From positions 26,019 through 90,018 of the forward strand of contig JAKFFB010000045.1 in assembly GCA_036675425.1 (NCBI GenBank): 64,000 nt of DNA, read 5' to 3'. A model generated the notes under the pieces. That model ran no database searches. It was not told the origin of the DNA and saw only the letters and a list, made by a program, of their open reading frames with translations. This document shows positions 39,778 through 47,963 of this stretch, piece by piece (the stretch's first letter is position 1; every line of letters starts with the position of its first letter). Made by a program: the position numbers and the translations under genes. This DNA comes from SCTD01 sp036675425 (GTDB taxonomy: Bacteria; Actinomycetota; Actinomycetes; Mycobacteriales; SCTD01).

Positions 39778-41166
39778 ATGGCCGCCTCCTGGGACCGACG
39801 TCCACCCGCGCAGCTCACCAAGACCCGGGAAGCGGCGGTCAGGACGCAGGTCGTGGACGCGGTCGCGCCGTTCTCGCCGTTCTGGCGGGGTCGTCTGAAG
39901 GCGCTCGGCCGCACCGGCTCCTCGGTCGCCAGCCTGTCCGGCCTGGCCTCGTTGCCGGCCGCCGGCGAGCGGGACCTCTGCCCCGACGGCGACCCCGCCG
40001 GCGCCGCGGGTCTGGTGCTGCAGGCCAGCGAGTCCGGCTACGCGCTGCACGCCGAGGGGCCGCGCCTGCGCAAGGCGCTCAGTCGGCGGCTCGCCGCACC
40101 CGGCTCCTACCGGGCCATCGTCGAGAGCGACACCCGACCGACGTCGTACGTCTGGGCGGGCCTGGGCCTCCGCTTCCCGGTGGCGAGCACCCGAAGCGAC
40201 CTCGACGTCGTCGCCCGGGCCGGAGCCCGGCTGTGGCAGGTGCTCGGGCTGACCCGGGCCGACGTCGTCGTGAGCGCGCTGCCCACCCTGCCGACCGCGA
40301 CGGTGCAGGCGCTGCAGCTCGGCGCGCTCGGCGCGGGGTCGCCGCTGCTGGCGCCCGGCCCGCGCCGCGAGCAGGTCGCCGCGGCCCTGTCGCTCGTGCC
40401 CGCGACGGTCCTGGTCGTGCCGGCGAGCGGCGGCGCCGACCTCGTGGAGGCGCTCGCGGAGGGCGAGGCCGCCCTGTCCGCGCTGACGACGGTGCTCGTG
40501 GCGGGCGCGCCCTACGAGGACGAGCGGGCCGAGCTGCGCCAGGTGCTCGACGACGCCGGGCTCGGCAAGGTCGTGCTGCTGGCCGTGCACGTGCCGGACG
40601 GGCACCGGCTGGCCTGGGGCGAGTGCCGCGCGTCGGCGGGCACCACAGGCCTGCACACCTACCCCGACCTCGACGTCGTCGAGCTGGTCGACCCCGACAC
40701 CGGCGAGCAGGGCAGCGGTGCGGGCGAGGTCGTCGTCACCCAGCTGGGCATGCGGGGGAGCGCGCTGCTGCGCTGGCGGACCGGCGACCTCGCGGAGTCG
40801 GTGGCGACGAGCGCGTGCCCGAGCTGCGGCCGGACGGTGCCGCGCGTCATCGGCCTGCGCCGGGCGGCGCTCGTCCCCGAGCTCGCGCTGCGCACGGGCT
40901 CGACGGCTGTCGACCTGCGAGCCGTGGCGTCGGCGGCCGGGGGTCGCCCCGACGTCGCCGACTGGCGGGTCGTGGTCGGGCGCAGCGCCCGGGACGACGC
41001 CGACGAGCTGCTGCTGCACGTCCTGCCGGCCGACGGCGTCGACGAGGCCGAGGTGGCCGTCGGCGTCGCGCGTGACGTGCGGGTGGCGTGCGGGCTGCTG
41101 CCGACACAGGTCGTGGTCGGCGAGCTCCCCGCGGGCTCCGGGCTCAGCCGGCGCATCCTCGGCTGA
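39778..41166 (+). CDS. PaaK-like adenylate-forming protein with a degenerate P-loop
   Basis: The 462-residue protein resembles phenylacetate-CoA ligase-like proteins in its C-terminal half: GEVVVTQLGMRGSALLRWRTGDLAE, a CPSC zinc-like pair and RTVPRVIGLRRAA. Where PaaK enzymes have a Ser/Thr/Gly-rich phosphate loop (SSGTTG), this one reads VLQASESGYALHAEG, so ATP use is doubtful. It may be a divergent ligase, or bind an acyl-adenylate or CoA ligand without catalysis. The start is ATG 39778 with its own leaderless promoter. The cysteine desulfurase follows after 34 bp. Confidence 0.7.
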   Translation: MAASWDRRPPAQLTKTREAAVRTQVVDAVAPFSPFWRGRLKALGRTGSSVASLSGLASLPAAGERDLCPDGDPAGAAGLVLQASESGYALHAEGPRLRKALSRRLAAPGSYRAIVESDTRPTSYVWAGLGLRFPVASTRSDLDVVARAGARLWQVLGLTRADVVVSALPTLPTATVQALQLGALGAGSPLLAPGPRREQVAAALSLVPATVLVVPASGGADLVEALAEGEAALSALTTVLVAGAPYEDERAELRQVLDDAGLGKVVLLAVHVPDGHRLAWGECRASAGTTGLHTYPDLDVVELVDPDTGEQGSGAGEVVVTQLGMRGSALLRWRTGDLAESVATSACPSCGRTVPRVIGLRRAALVPELALRTGSTAVDLRAVASAAGGRPDVADWRVVVGRSARDDADELLLHVLPADGVDEAEVAVGVARDVRVACGLLPTQVVVGELPAGSGLSRRILG

Positions 41167-41187
41167 GCCGGGACCGCCGCGCGCGGC

Positions 41188-41200
41188 TACTCTCGTCGCC
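41188..41200 (+). promoter_or_regulatory. leaderless-type promoter -10 for the cysteine desulfurase
   Basis: TACTCT (41188-41193) lies 7 nt before GTG 41201, which supports that start over upstream in-frame codons. Confidence 0.5.
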
Positions 41201-42379
41201 GTGGCCTACCTCGACCATGCGGCCTCGACGCCCATGCTGCCCGAGGCCGTCGACACGATGACCGCCGCGCTGCGCGACGCGCTGGGGACCAGCGGCAACG
41301 CGTCCTCCCTGCACACGTCGGGACGGCGCGCGCGCCGGACCGTCGAGGAGTCGCGCGAGCGGCTGGCCGCAGCCCTGGGCGCGCGCCCCTCCGAGGTCGT
41401 CTTCACCGGCAGCGGCACCGAGAGCGACAACCTCGCGGTCAAGGGGATCTGGTGGGCGCGGCACGCGCAGGACCCGCGCCGTCGCCGGATCCTCGCCAGC
41501 GCCGTCGAGCACCACGCCGTGCTCGACGCCGTCGAGTGGCTCGTCGGGCACGAGGGCGCCACCGTGGAGTGGCTCGAGGTCGACGTCACCGGCCGGGTCG
41601 ACCCGGAGGTGCTGCGCGCCGCGATCGACCGCGATCCCGACGACGTCGCGCTGGTGACGGTCATGTGGGCCAACAACGAGGTCGGCACGATCCAGCCGGT
41701 GCGCGCCCTGGCCGACGTCGCCCACGAGCGCGGCATCCCCTTCCACAGCGACGCGGTGCAGGCCGTCGGCCAGCTGCCGGTCGACTGGGCGAGCAGCGGC
41801 GTCGACGCGCTCACCCTGACCGGGCACAAGCTCGGCGGCCCGCTGGGGGTGGGCGCGCTGGTGCTCGGACGCGACGTGACGTGCGTGCCGCTGCTGCACG
41901 GCGGCGGGCAGGAGCGCGACGTCCGCTCGGGCACGGTCGACACCCCGTCCGTGGCGGGCTTCGCGGCGGCCGCCGCCGTCGCCGTCGAGCGGCAGCCGGA
42001 GCACCACAGCCGGCTCTCCGCGCTGCGCGACGACCTGGTCGCCCGGGTCGGCGAGGCGCTTCCGGACGCCGTCCTCAACGGCCCGACGGGCGCCGACCGG
42101 CTGCCGGGCAACGCCCACTTCTCCTTCCCCGGCTGCGAGGGCGACTCGCTGCTGCTCCTGCTCGACGCGCGCGGCGTGGAGGTGTCCACCGGCTCGGCCT
42201 GCTCCGCCGGGGTCGCCCGCCCGTCGCACGTGCTGCTCGCCATGGGCGCGAAGGAGGACGACGCCCGGTCGTCTCTGCGCTTCTCGCTCGGGCACACGAG
42301 CACGACTGCCGACGTCGACGCGCTGCTCGACGCGCTGCCCGCCGTGGTCGACCGCGCCCGCCGCGCCGGCTGGAGATGA
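41201..42379 (+). CDS. cysteine desulfurase (NifS/IscS type)
   Basis: The 392-residue PLP enzyme starts AYLDHAASTPM. It has the PLP-binding lysine in LTGHKLGGP and the catalytic cysteine in STGSACSAGVARPSHV. It removes sulfur from L-cysteine and passes the persulfide to acceptors. It overlaps mnmA (ATGA), so its main client is probably MnmA in tRNA 2-thiouridylation, as in other actinobacteria. The loop around the active Cys is of the short class II-like IscS/NifS kind. Confidence 0.94.
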   Translation: MAYLDHAASTPMLPEAVDTMTAALRDALGTSGNASSLHTSGRRARRTVEESRERLAAALGARPSEVVFTGSGTESDNLAVKGIWWARHAQDPRRRRILASAVEHHAVLDAVEWLVGHEGATVEWLEVDVTGRVDPEVLRAAIDRDPDDVALVTVMWANNEVGTIQPVRALADVAHERGIPFHSDAVQAVGQLPVDWASSGVDALTLTGHKLGGPLGVGALVLGRDVTCVPLLHGGGQERDVRSGTVDTPSVAGFAAAAAVAVERQPEHHSRLSALRDDLVARVGEALPDAVLNGPTGADRLPGNAHFSFPGCEGDSLLLLLDARGVEVSTGSACSAGVARPSHVLLAMGAKEDDARSSLRFSLGHTSTTADVDALLDALPAVVDRARRAGWR

Positions 42380-43425
42380 GGCTCCTCGCCGCGCTGTCCG
42401 GTGGCGTGGACTCCGCGGTGGCCGCGGCGCTCGCCGTCGAGGCGGGCCACGACGTCACCGGTGTGCACCTCGCCCTGTCGTCGTCGCCGGCCACCCTGCG
42501 GTCGGGCTCCCGCGGCTGCTGCTCCAAGGAGGACGCCCGCGACGCCGGTCGCGTCGCCGACGTGCTCGGGATCCCCTTCTACGTCTGGGATCTCGCCGAC
42601 CGCTTCCGCGAGGACGTCATCGACGACTTCGTCGCGGAGTACGCCGCGGGGCGCACCCCGAACCCCTGCCTTCGCTGCAACGAGCGCATCAAGTTCGCCG
42701 CGGTGCTGGACCGCGCCCTGGCGCTCGGCTTCGACGCGGTGGTCACCGGTCATCACGCCCGGCTGGTGGACGGCGTGCTGCGGCGGTCGGTCGACCTGGC
42801 GAAGGACCAGTCGTACGTCCTCGCGGTCCTGACCCCCGCCCAGCTCGCGTCGACGGTGCTGCCGCTGGGCGAGCTCACCAAGGACGAGGTGCGGCGGCAG
42901 GCCGCCGAGCGCGGGCTGGCCGTCGCCGACAAGCCCGACAGCTCCGACATCTGCTTCGTCGCCGACGGCGACACAGCGGGGTTCCTGCGCGACCGGCTCG
43001 GGTCGCAGCCCGGTCCGGTCGTCGACGCGCTCACCGGTGCGGTCGTCGGGCGGCACGACGGCGCCTACGCCTACACCGTCGGACAGCGCCGCGGGCTGGG
43101 GCTGTCGGTGCCGGCGGCCGACGGGAAGCCGCGCTACGTGCTGTCGGTCGAGCCGGTCTCGCGCACGGTCACCGTCGGCCCGGGCGCGGCGCTCGACGTC
43201 TCCGTCCTGCGCTGCGAGCGACCGCGGTGGCTCGACCTGCGCCCGCTGCCGCTGGAGTGCGGTGTCCAGCTGCGGGCGCACGGCGCGCTGCACGAGTGCG
43301 TCGTACGCCCCTCCGCCGACGGCTGGGAGGTCACCCTGACGGAGCCCGCCCGCGGCGTCGCCCCCGGGCAGGCGGCGGTGCTCTACGACGGCGACCGCGT
43401 CGTCGGCAGCGCCACCCTCGCCTGA
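42376..43425 (+). CDS. mnmA: tRNA-specific 2-thiouridylase MnmA
   Basis: The 349-residue enzyme makes the 2-thio group of s2U34 in tRNA-Lys, -Glu and -Gln. It has the PP-loop SGGVDSAVAA at the start, the first catalytic Cys in NPCLRCNERIKF and the second in SSDICFVADGDT. The central TGHHAR and C-terminal barrel domains complete it. The ATG overlaps the desulfurase TGA. The length is typical for actinobacterial MnmA. Confidence 0.96.
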   Translation: MRLLAALSGGVDSAVAAALAVEAGHDVTGVHLALSSSPATLRSGSRGCCSKEDARDAGRVADVLGIPFYVWDLADRFREDVIDDFVAEYAAGRTPNPCLRCNERIKFAAVLDRALALGFDAVVTGHHARLVDGVLRRSVDLAKDQSYVLAVLTPAQLASTVLPLGELTKDEVRRQAAERGLAVADKPDSSDICFVADGDTAGFLRDRLGSQPGPVVDALTGAVVGRHDGAYAYTVGQRRGLGLSVPAADGKPRYVLSVEPVSRTVTVGPGAALDVSVLRCERPRWLDLRPLPLECGVQLRAHGALHECVVRPSADGWEVTLTEPARGVAPGQAAVLYDGDRVVGSATLA

Positions 43426-43439
43426 GCGTGCACCCGCAC

Positions 43440-43452
43440 TAGGCTCGCCCGC
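43440..43452 (+). promoter_or_regulatory. leaderless-type promoter -10 for the 74-residue protein
   Basis: TAGGCT (43440-43445) lies 7 nt before ATG 43453. It would also drive the coupled downstream genes including ligA. Confidence 0.55.
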
Positions 43453-43677
43453 ATGGCCGACGACGACGTGCAGCTCACCGACCTCGAGGTCATCCAGCGC
43501 TACAGCCTCGCCGTGCGGGGCGCGTCCGCCTCGCGCAGTGAGGTCATCGCCGCGCTGCAGGCCGACCTCGACTGGCTCAAGGGCGGCCGCCGGGCGGCGC
43601 CCGCGAAGGCCGCCGCGAAGGCTCCCGCCAAGGCAGTCAAGCGCGCGCCCGCCAAGCGGACCGCCGCCAAGGGTTGA
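43453..43677 (+). CDS. small protein with Lys/Ala-rich tail
   Basis: The 74-residue product has an acidic helical N-terminal half (DVQLTDLEVIQRYSLAVRGASASRSEVIAALQADLDWLKGG). Its C-terminal tail of AAPAKAAAKAPAK-type repeats resembles histone H1/HupB-like tails that bind nucleic acid. It is conserved in form in actinobacteria but of unknown function. Its stop overlaps the TTG start of the MetE-like gene (TTGA), so it begins an operon leading to ligA. Confidence 0.7.
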   Translation: MADDDVQLTDLEVIQRYSLAVRGASASRSEVIAALQADLDWLKGGRRAAPAKAAAKAPAKAVKRAPAKRTAAKG

Positions 43678-44669
43678 CCGCCACCTGGTCCGGCACGGCC
43701 TACGCCGCGACCGGCATCGGGAGCCTGCCCGGCACCGACCCGGTCGAGGCCGTACGCCTGGTCCTCGGGACGCTTCCCGACCTGCCCTTCCTGCCCGAGC
43801 TGCCGGCGCGCGGACCGCACGGAGACCTGGCCGGGCGCAGCGCAGCGCTGCTCGCGGACCTGCCCGTCGACCTCCAGCCGGCCGGCTGGCGGCTCACCTC
43901 TGGACGCTCGCGTGACGCGGCCCGCGCCCGCGACCTGCTGTCCTACGACCTCGACGCCCTGCAGGAGGCGGCGGACAGCCCGCCGGCGCTGAAGGTCCAG
44001 TGCGCCGGGCCGTGGACGCTCGCGGCGCTGCTCGAGCTCCCGCGCGGCGACCGCGTGCTCGCCGACCCCGGCGCCGTCGACGACCTGGCGCAGTCGCTCG
44101 CCGAGGGGCTGGCCCGGCACCTCGCCGACCTCGCGAGCCGGCTGCCCGGCACCCGCCTCGTGCTGCAGCTCGACGAGCCGAGCCTGCCGGCCGTCCTCGC
44201 GGGTGGCATCCCGACGGCCAGCGGCTTCGGCCGGCTGCGTTCTCCTTCGACCGACCGCGCTCGCGCGATCCTCGCGACCGTCCTGCGGCAGGACGTGTCC
44301 GACACCGTCGTCCACTGCTGCGCGCCGCAGGTCCCGGTCGAGCTGATCCGCAGGGCGGGTGCCGGCGCGGTCAGCCTCGACGCCACCCTGCTCACCCCGC
44401 GCGACGACGACGCCCTGGGCGAGGCGGTGGAGGGCGGCACCGGCCTGCTGCTGGGCGTCGTGCCCGCGCTCGACGCGCGGCTGGACCTCCGCGCGGGCAC
44501 CGGCACCGTCGAGCAGCTGTGGCGACGGCTCGGCCAGCAGCCCGAGGCGCTGCCCGCGAGCGTCGTCGTCACGCCCACCTGCGGGATGGCAGGGGCCACG
44601 CCGGGGCACGCCCGGCGAGCGCTGGAGGCGAGCGCGGAGATCGCCCGACGTCTGGGGGAGCAGCAGTGA
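43674..44669 (+). CDS. MetE C-terminal-domain-like protein (methionine synthase family)
   Basis: The 331-residue protein is about the size of the catalytic half of cobalamin-independent methionine synthase. It keeps the zinc ligands: VHCCAP (His/Cys), LQLDEPSLP and PTCGMAG (Cys). It starts GIGSLPGTDPVEAVRL, as core MetE-like proteins do. It lacks the N-terminal folate-binding half, so its methyl donor is uncertain; it might use a corrinoid protein or another donor. The TTG start at 43674 overlaps the previous stop. ligA starts at its own stop (GTGA). Confidence 0.75.
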   Translation: MTATWSGTAYAATGIGSLPGTDPVEAVRLVLGTLPDLPFLPELPARGPHGDLAGRSAALLADLPVDLQPAGWRLTSGRSRDAARARDLLSYDLDALQEAADSPPALKVQCAGPWTLAALLELPRGDRVLADPGAVDDLAQSLAEGLARHLADLASRLPGTRLVLQLDEPSLPAVLAGGIPTASGFGRLRSPSTDRARAILATVLRQDVSDTVVHCCAPQVPVELIRRAGAGAVSLDATLLTPRDDDALGEAVEGGTGLLLGVVPALDARLDLRAGTGTVEQLWRRLGQQPEALPASVVVTPTCGMAGATPGHARRALEASAEIARRLGEQQ

Positions 44670-46747
44670 GCGAGGTCGTCGACGGGGTGCCCGTCGAGGT
44701 GCGGGAGCGGCACGGGGAGCTGTCGCGGTCGGTGGAGGAGAACGCCTTCCGCTACTACGTCCTCGACGCGCCGACGCTGTCCGACGCGGAGTACGACGCG
44801 CAGCTGCGGGAGCTCGAGTCGATCGAGGAGCAGCACCCGTCGCTGCGCACGCCGGACTCGCCGACGCAGAAGGTGATGGGCAGGGTCTCGACCGACTTCA
44901 CGCCGGTCGACCACCTCGAGCGGCTGATGAGCCTGGGCAACGTCTTCACCGAGGACGAGCTGCGCGAGTGGGCGGCGCGGGCCCGCAAGGAGGCCCCGGC
45001 GGCGCGCTGGCTGTGCGAGCTGAAGATCGACGGCCTCGCCGTCGCGCTCGTCTACCGGGACGGCCGGCTGGTGCGTGGCGCGACCCGTGGCGACGGCCGG
45101 ACGGGGGAGGACATCACCCCGAACGTCCGCACGCTGCGGCAGGTCCCGGCGGTGCTGACGGGGAACGACGTGCCGCCGCTGCTCGAGGTCCGCGGCGAGG
45201 TCTTCATCGCCACGTCGGACTTCGCGCTCATCAACGAGGGGCTCGTCGCGGCGGGCAAGGCGCCGTTCGCGAACCCGCGCAACGCCGCCGCGGGCAGCCT
45301 GCGCCAGAAGGACCCGCGCGTCACGGCCTCCCGTCCGCTGTCGCTGACCCTGCACGGGGTCGGGGCGCGTGAGGGCTGGGAGCCCGAGAGCCTGAGCGCG
45401 GCGTACGCCCAGCTCGCGCAGTGGGGGCTGCCGGTCTCGACGCACGCCGAGGTCTTCGACGACCTCGACGGCGTGCTCGGCTTCATCGCGCGCTGGGGCG
45501 AGCACCGGCACGACGTCGAGCACGACATCGACGGCGTGGTCGTGAAGGTCGACCAGGTCGCGCTGCAGCGCCGGCTCGGCGCGACCAGCAGCGCACCGCG
45601 GTGGGCGATCGCGCACAAGTACCCGCCGGAGGAGGCGGTCACCGAGCTGCTCGGCATCGTCGTCAGCGTCGGCCGCACCGGTCGCGCCACGCCGTTCGCC
45701 CAGCTCGCGCCGGTGCAGGTCGGCGGCGTCACCGTGCAGAACGCCACGCTCCACAACCGGGACGAGGTGCACCGCAAGGACGTGCGCGTGGGCGACCGCG
45801 TGGTCGTGCGGCGCGCCGGCGACGTCATCCCCGAGGTGCTCGCACCGGTCGACCCGGAGCGCGAGGGCCGCGGCGAGCCGTGGGTCATGCCGACCGAGTG
45901 CCCGGAGTGCGGGACCCCGCTGCGGCAGATGCGCGAGGGCGACAAGGACCTGCGCTGCCCGAACGCCCGCTCCTGCCCGGCGCAGCTGCGCGAGCGGGTG
46001 TTCTCGATGGCCAGCCGGTCCGCGCTCGACATCGAGGGCCTGGGCTACGAGGCGGCGCGCAGCCTCACCGAGCAGGGCCTGGTCGAGGACGAGGGCGACG
46101 TGCTGCTGCTCGACGAGAAGGCGCTCGAGGGCAGCGACTTCTACACGACCAAGGACGGGAAGCTGTCGGCCGCTGCCCGGCAGCTGCTGGCGTCGCTCGA
46201 GGCGGTCCGCACGCGGCCGCTGTGGCGCTGGCTGGTCGCCATGTCGATCCGCCACGTCGGTGCCCCCACCGCCCGCGACCTGGCCCGCCACTTCGGCTCG
46301 CTCGAGCGGATCGAGGCGGCCTCCGTCGAGGAGCTCGCCTCCGTCGAGGGCGTGGGTCCGATCGTCGCGCAGGCCGTCGTCGACTGGTTCGCCGTCGACT
46401 GGCACCGCGGCATCGTCGACAAGTGGCGGCAGGCCGGCGCCGTGCTCGCCGACACCACGTCGGACGAGGGCCCCCGACCGCTCGAGGGCATCAGCGTGGT
46501 GGTCACCGGGACGCTGTCGTCGTACAGCCGCGACGGCGCCACCGAGGCCGTGCAGGCCCTCGGCGGCAAGGTGACCGGCAGCGTGAGCAAGAAGACCGAC
46601 TTCGTCGTGGTCGGCGCCGACCCCGGCGCCAGCAAGTACGAGAAGGCGGTCAAGCTCGGCGTCCCGATGCTCGACGACGCCGGTCTCGCGGCGCTGCTCG
46701 AGCACGGCCCCGACGCCGCCCGTGAGCTCGCGGTCACACCTGAGTGA
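44666..46747 (+). CDS. ligA: NAD-dependent DNA ligase LigA
   Basis: The 693-residue ligase has all domains in order: Ia domain (YYVLDAPTLSDAEYDAQLREL), the nucleotidyltransferase with adenylated lysine in CELKIDGLAVA, the OB fold, the four-cysteine zinc finger (CPECGTPLRQM...CPNARSCPAQ), helix-hairpin-helix repeats, and a C-terminal BRCT domain (GISVVVTGTLSSYSRDGATEAVQ). It seals nicks in replication and repair. GTG 44666 overlaps the MetE-like stop, with GGGGGAG upstream. The stop codon lies within a long palindrome. Confidence 0.97.
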   Translation: MSEVVDGVPVEVRERHGELSRSVEENAFRYYVLDAPTLSDAEYDAQLRELESIEEQHPSLRTPDSPTQKVMGRVSTDFTPVDHLERLMSLGNVFTEDELREWAARARKEAPAARWLCELKIDGLAVALVYRDGRLVRGATRGDGRTGEDITPNVRTLRQVPAVLTGNDVPPLLEVRGEVFIATSDFALINEGLVAAGKAPFANPRNAAAGSLRQKDPRVTASRPLSLTLHGVGAREGWEPESLSAAYAQLAQWGLPVSTHAEVFDDLDGVLGFIARWGEHRHDVEHDIDGVVVKVDQVALQRRLGATSSAPRWAIAHKYPPEEAVTELLGIVVSVGRTGRATPFAQLAPVQVGGVTVQNATLHNRDEVHRKDVRVGDRVVVRRAGDVIPEVLAPVDPEREGRGEPWVMPTECPECGTPLRQMREGDKDLRCPNARSCPAQLRERVFSMASRSALDIEGLGYEAARSLTEQGLVEDEGDVLLLDEKALEGSDFYTTKDGKLSAAARQLLASLEAVRTRPLWRWLVAMSIRHVGAPTARDLARHFGSLERIEAASVEELASVEGVGPIVAQAVVDWFAVDWHRGIVDKWRQAGAVLADTTSDEGPRPLEGISVVVTGTLSSYSRDGATEAVQALGGKVTGSVSKKTDFVVVGADPGASKYEKAVKLGVPMLDDAGLAALLEHGPDAARELAVTPE

Positions 46748-46808
46748 TCCACGCGCATCTTGAGGTCGTTCTCTCGCGGGATTCCACCTCAGATTGCGCG
46801 TGGATCAC
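46744..46808. terminator. 65-bp palindrome between ligA and the ACT gene
   Basis: About 23-bp arms (GTGATCCACGCGCA outermost, ACCTCA/TGAGGT innermost; three mismatches) flank a 19-nt loop. The ligA TGA lies inside the left arm. The convergent ACT gene stops 9 bp beyond the right arm. It can terminate both genes, but its length and compact form suggest a dispersed repeat that landed here. Confidence 0.75.
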
Positions 46809-46816
46809 GCGGATTC

Positions 46817-47470
46817 TCAGGCGCTGACTGCAGCCGAGACCGTCGCGACGATGCCGGCGAGGTGACCGAGCCGCAGCACCTCGGAGCCGCGGAACCGCGG
46901 CCCGCCCGGACGACCGACCAGCACCACCCGGTCCGGGGAGCCGACCGGCGCAGCGACCAGCTCCGTGCCCAGCGCCTCCCAGCGCTCCGGCACCCAGTCC
47001 GCCTCCGGCTCGAGCCGCTGCGCCGCCGCCAGCGGCAGCCACGGGAGCGGCACCTGCGCCAGCTCAGGCGCTCCCGCGCTCGCCTGCAGCACCGTGGGGC
47101 CCGCCTCCAGCAGGACCGCCCAGCCGGCTCGGAAGACCCCCGGCGCGTGCTCGACCAGGATGGCCGCGGCCTGCCCGGGATCGGCCGCGAGCAGGTCCAC
47201 CAGCTCCAGGTCGCGATGCAGGTCGGACGCGCCGTAGTACGGCCGCAGCGACTCGACCACGACTCCCGGTACCGACTGCGCGCTGGTGATGAGCGTGTCG
47301 GCCATGCCGCCCGGCGGGAGGGCGACGACGAGGTCGTCCACGGCCCCGTCGGGACCGCGCTCGACGACGTCGAGCGACAGGATGTCACCGCCCACCTCGC
47401 CGAGCGCTGTCGCGACCGCGCCGAGCATGCCTGGACGGTCGGGCAGCACCACGCGGAGCAGGTAGGACAT
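46817..47470 (-). CDS. ACT-domain protein
   Basis: The 217-residue protein has an N-terminal ACT domain (YLLRVVLPDRPGMLGAVATALGEVGGDILSLDVVE). A second divergent domain of about 140 residues follows, with no catalytic motif recognised. ACT domains usually bind amino acids or small ligands for allosteric control, so this may be a regulatory partner. ATG 47470 has GGAGG with a 7-nt spacing, so the longer frame to 47509 is not used. It is divergent from gatC. Confidence 0.78.
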   Translation of the reverse strand: MSYLLRVVLPDRPGMLGAVATALGEVGGDILSLDVVERGPDGAVDDLVVALPPGGMADTLITSAQSVPGVVVESLRPYYGASDLHRDLELVDLLAADPGQAAAILVEHAPGVFRAGWAVLLEAGPTVLQASAGAPELAQVPLPWLPLAAAQRLEPEADWVPERWEALGTELVAAPVGSPDRVVLVGRPGGPRFRGSEVLRLGHLAGIVATVSAAVSA

Positions 47471-47567
47471 CGGGTCTCCTCCCGTCACCGGGCACTCTGA
47501 CCGGCGCACGTTGCCGGGGCGTTGCGCGGCCGTCTCCGGCAGGCAAACCCCGACCGCGCACCGACCC

Positions 47568-47573
47568 TAGACT
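47568..47573 (+). promoter_or_regulatory. promoter -10 of gatCA
   Basis: TAGACT lies 35 nt before the gatC ATG, so this transcript has a short leader with a GAGGAG ribosome-binding site, unlike the leaderless genes nearby. Confidence 0.5.
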
Positions 47574-47608
47574 CGCTTCGTCCCCGAACGTCCCTGCCGA
47601 GGAGCCGC

Positions 47609-47911
47609 ATGCCCGAGATCACCCGCGAGGAGGTCGCGCACCTCGCGCGGCTGTCGCGGCTGGCGCTGGACGACACCGAGCTCGACGGCCTCGCCGCGCA
47701 GCTCGACGTCATCCTCGGCGCAGTCGCGCAGATCTCGGAGGTCACCGATGCCGCCGACGTCCCGCCGACGACGCACGCCGTCCCGGTCGAGAACGTGCAC
47801 CGGCCCGATGTCGTGACGCCGTCGCTGCCGCGCGAGGACGTGCTCGCCGGCGCGCCTGCGACGGAGGACGGCCGCTTCCGGGTGCCCCAGATCCTCGGGG
47901 ACGAGGAATGA
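47609..47911 (+). CDS. gatC: aspartyl/glutamyl-tRNA amidotransferase subunit C
   Basis: The 100-residue protein has the typical GatC pattern: ITREEVAHLARLSRLALDDTELDGLAAQLDVIL, then the RPDVV and PATEDGRFRVPQIL end. It holds GatA and GatB together in the amidotransferase that converts Glu-tRNA-Gln or Asp-tRNA-Asn. ATG 47609 has GAGGAG 4 nt upstream. gatA follows after 52 bp. Confidence 0.95.
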   Translation: MPEITREEVAHLARLSRLALDDTELDGLAAQLDVILGAVAQISEVTDAADVPPTTHAVPVENVHRPDVVTPSLPREDVLAGAPATEDGRFRVPQILGDEE

Positions 47912-47963
47912 TGCACCCTCCGACGTCGCTCGCTGACGCTCACGACGCCGCGGGGACCCCGCG

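Noticed and set aside
43943..46705. A long minus-strand open frame opposite ligA
   Set aside because: It is a product of high GC in the third position. The plus strand encodes LigA and the MetE-like protein with conserved residues.
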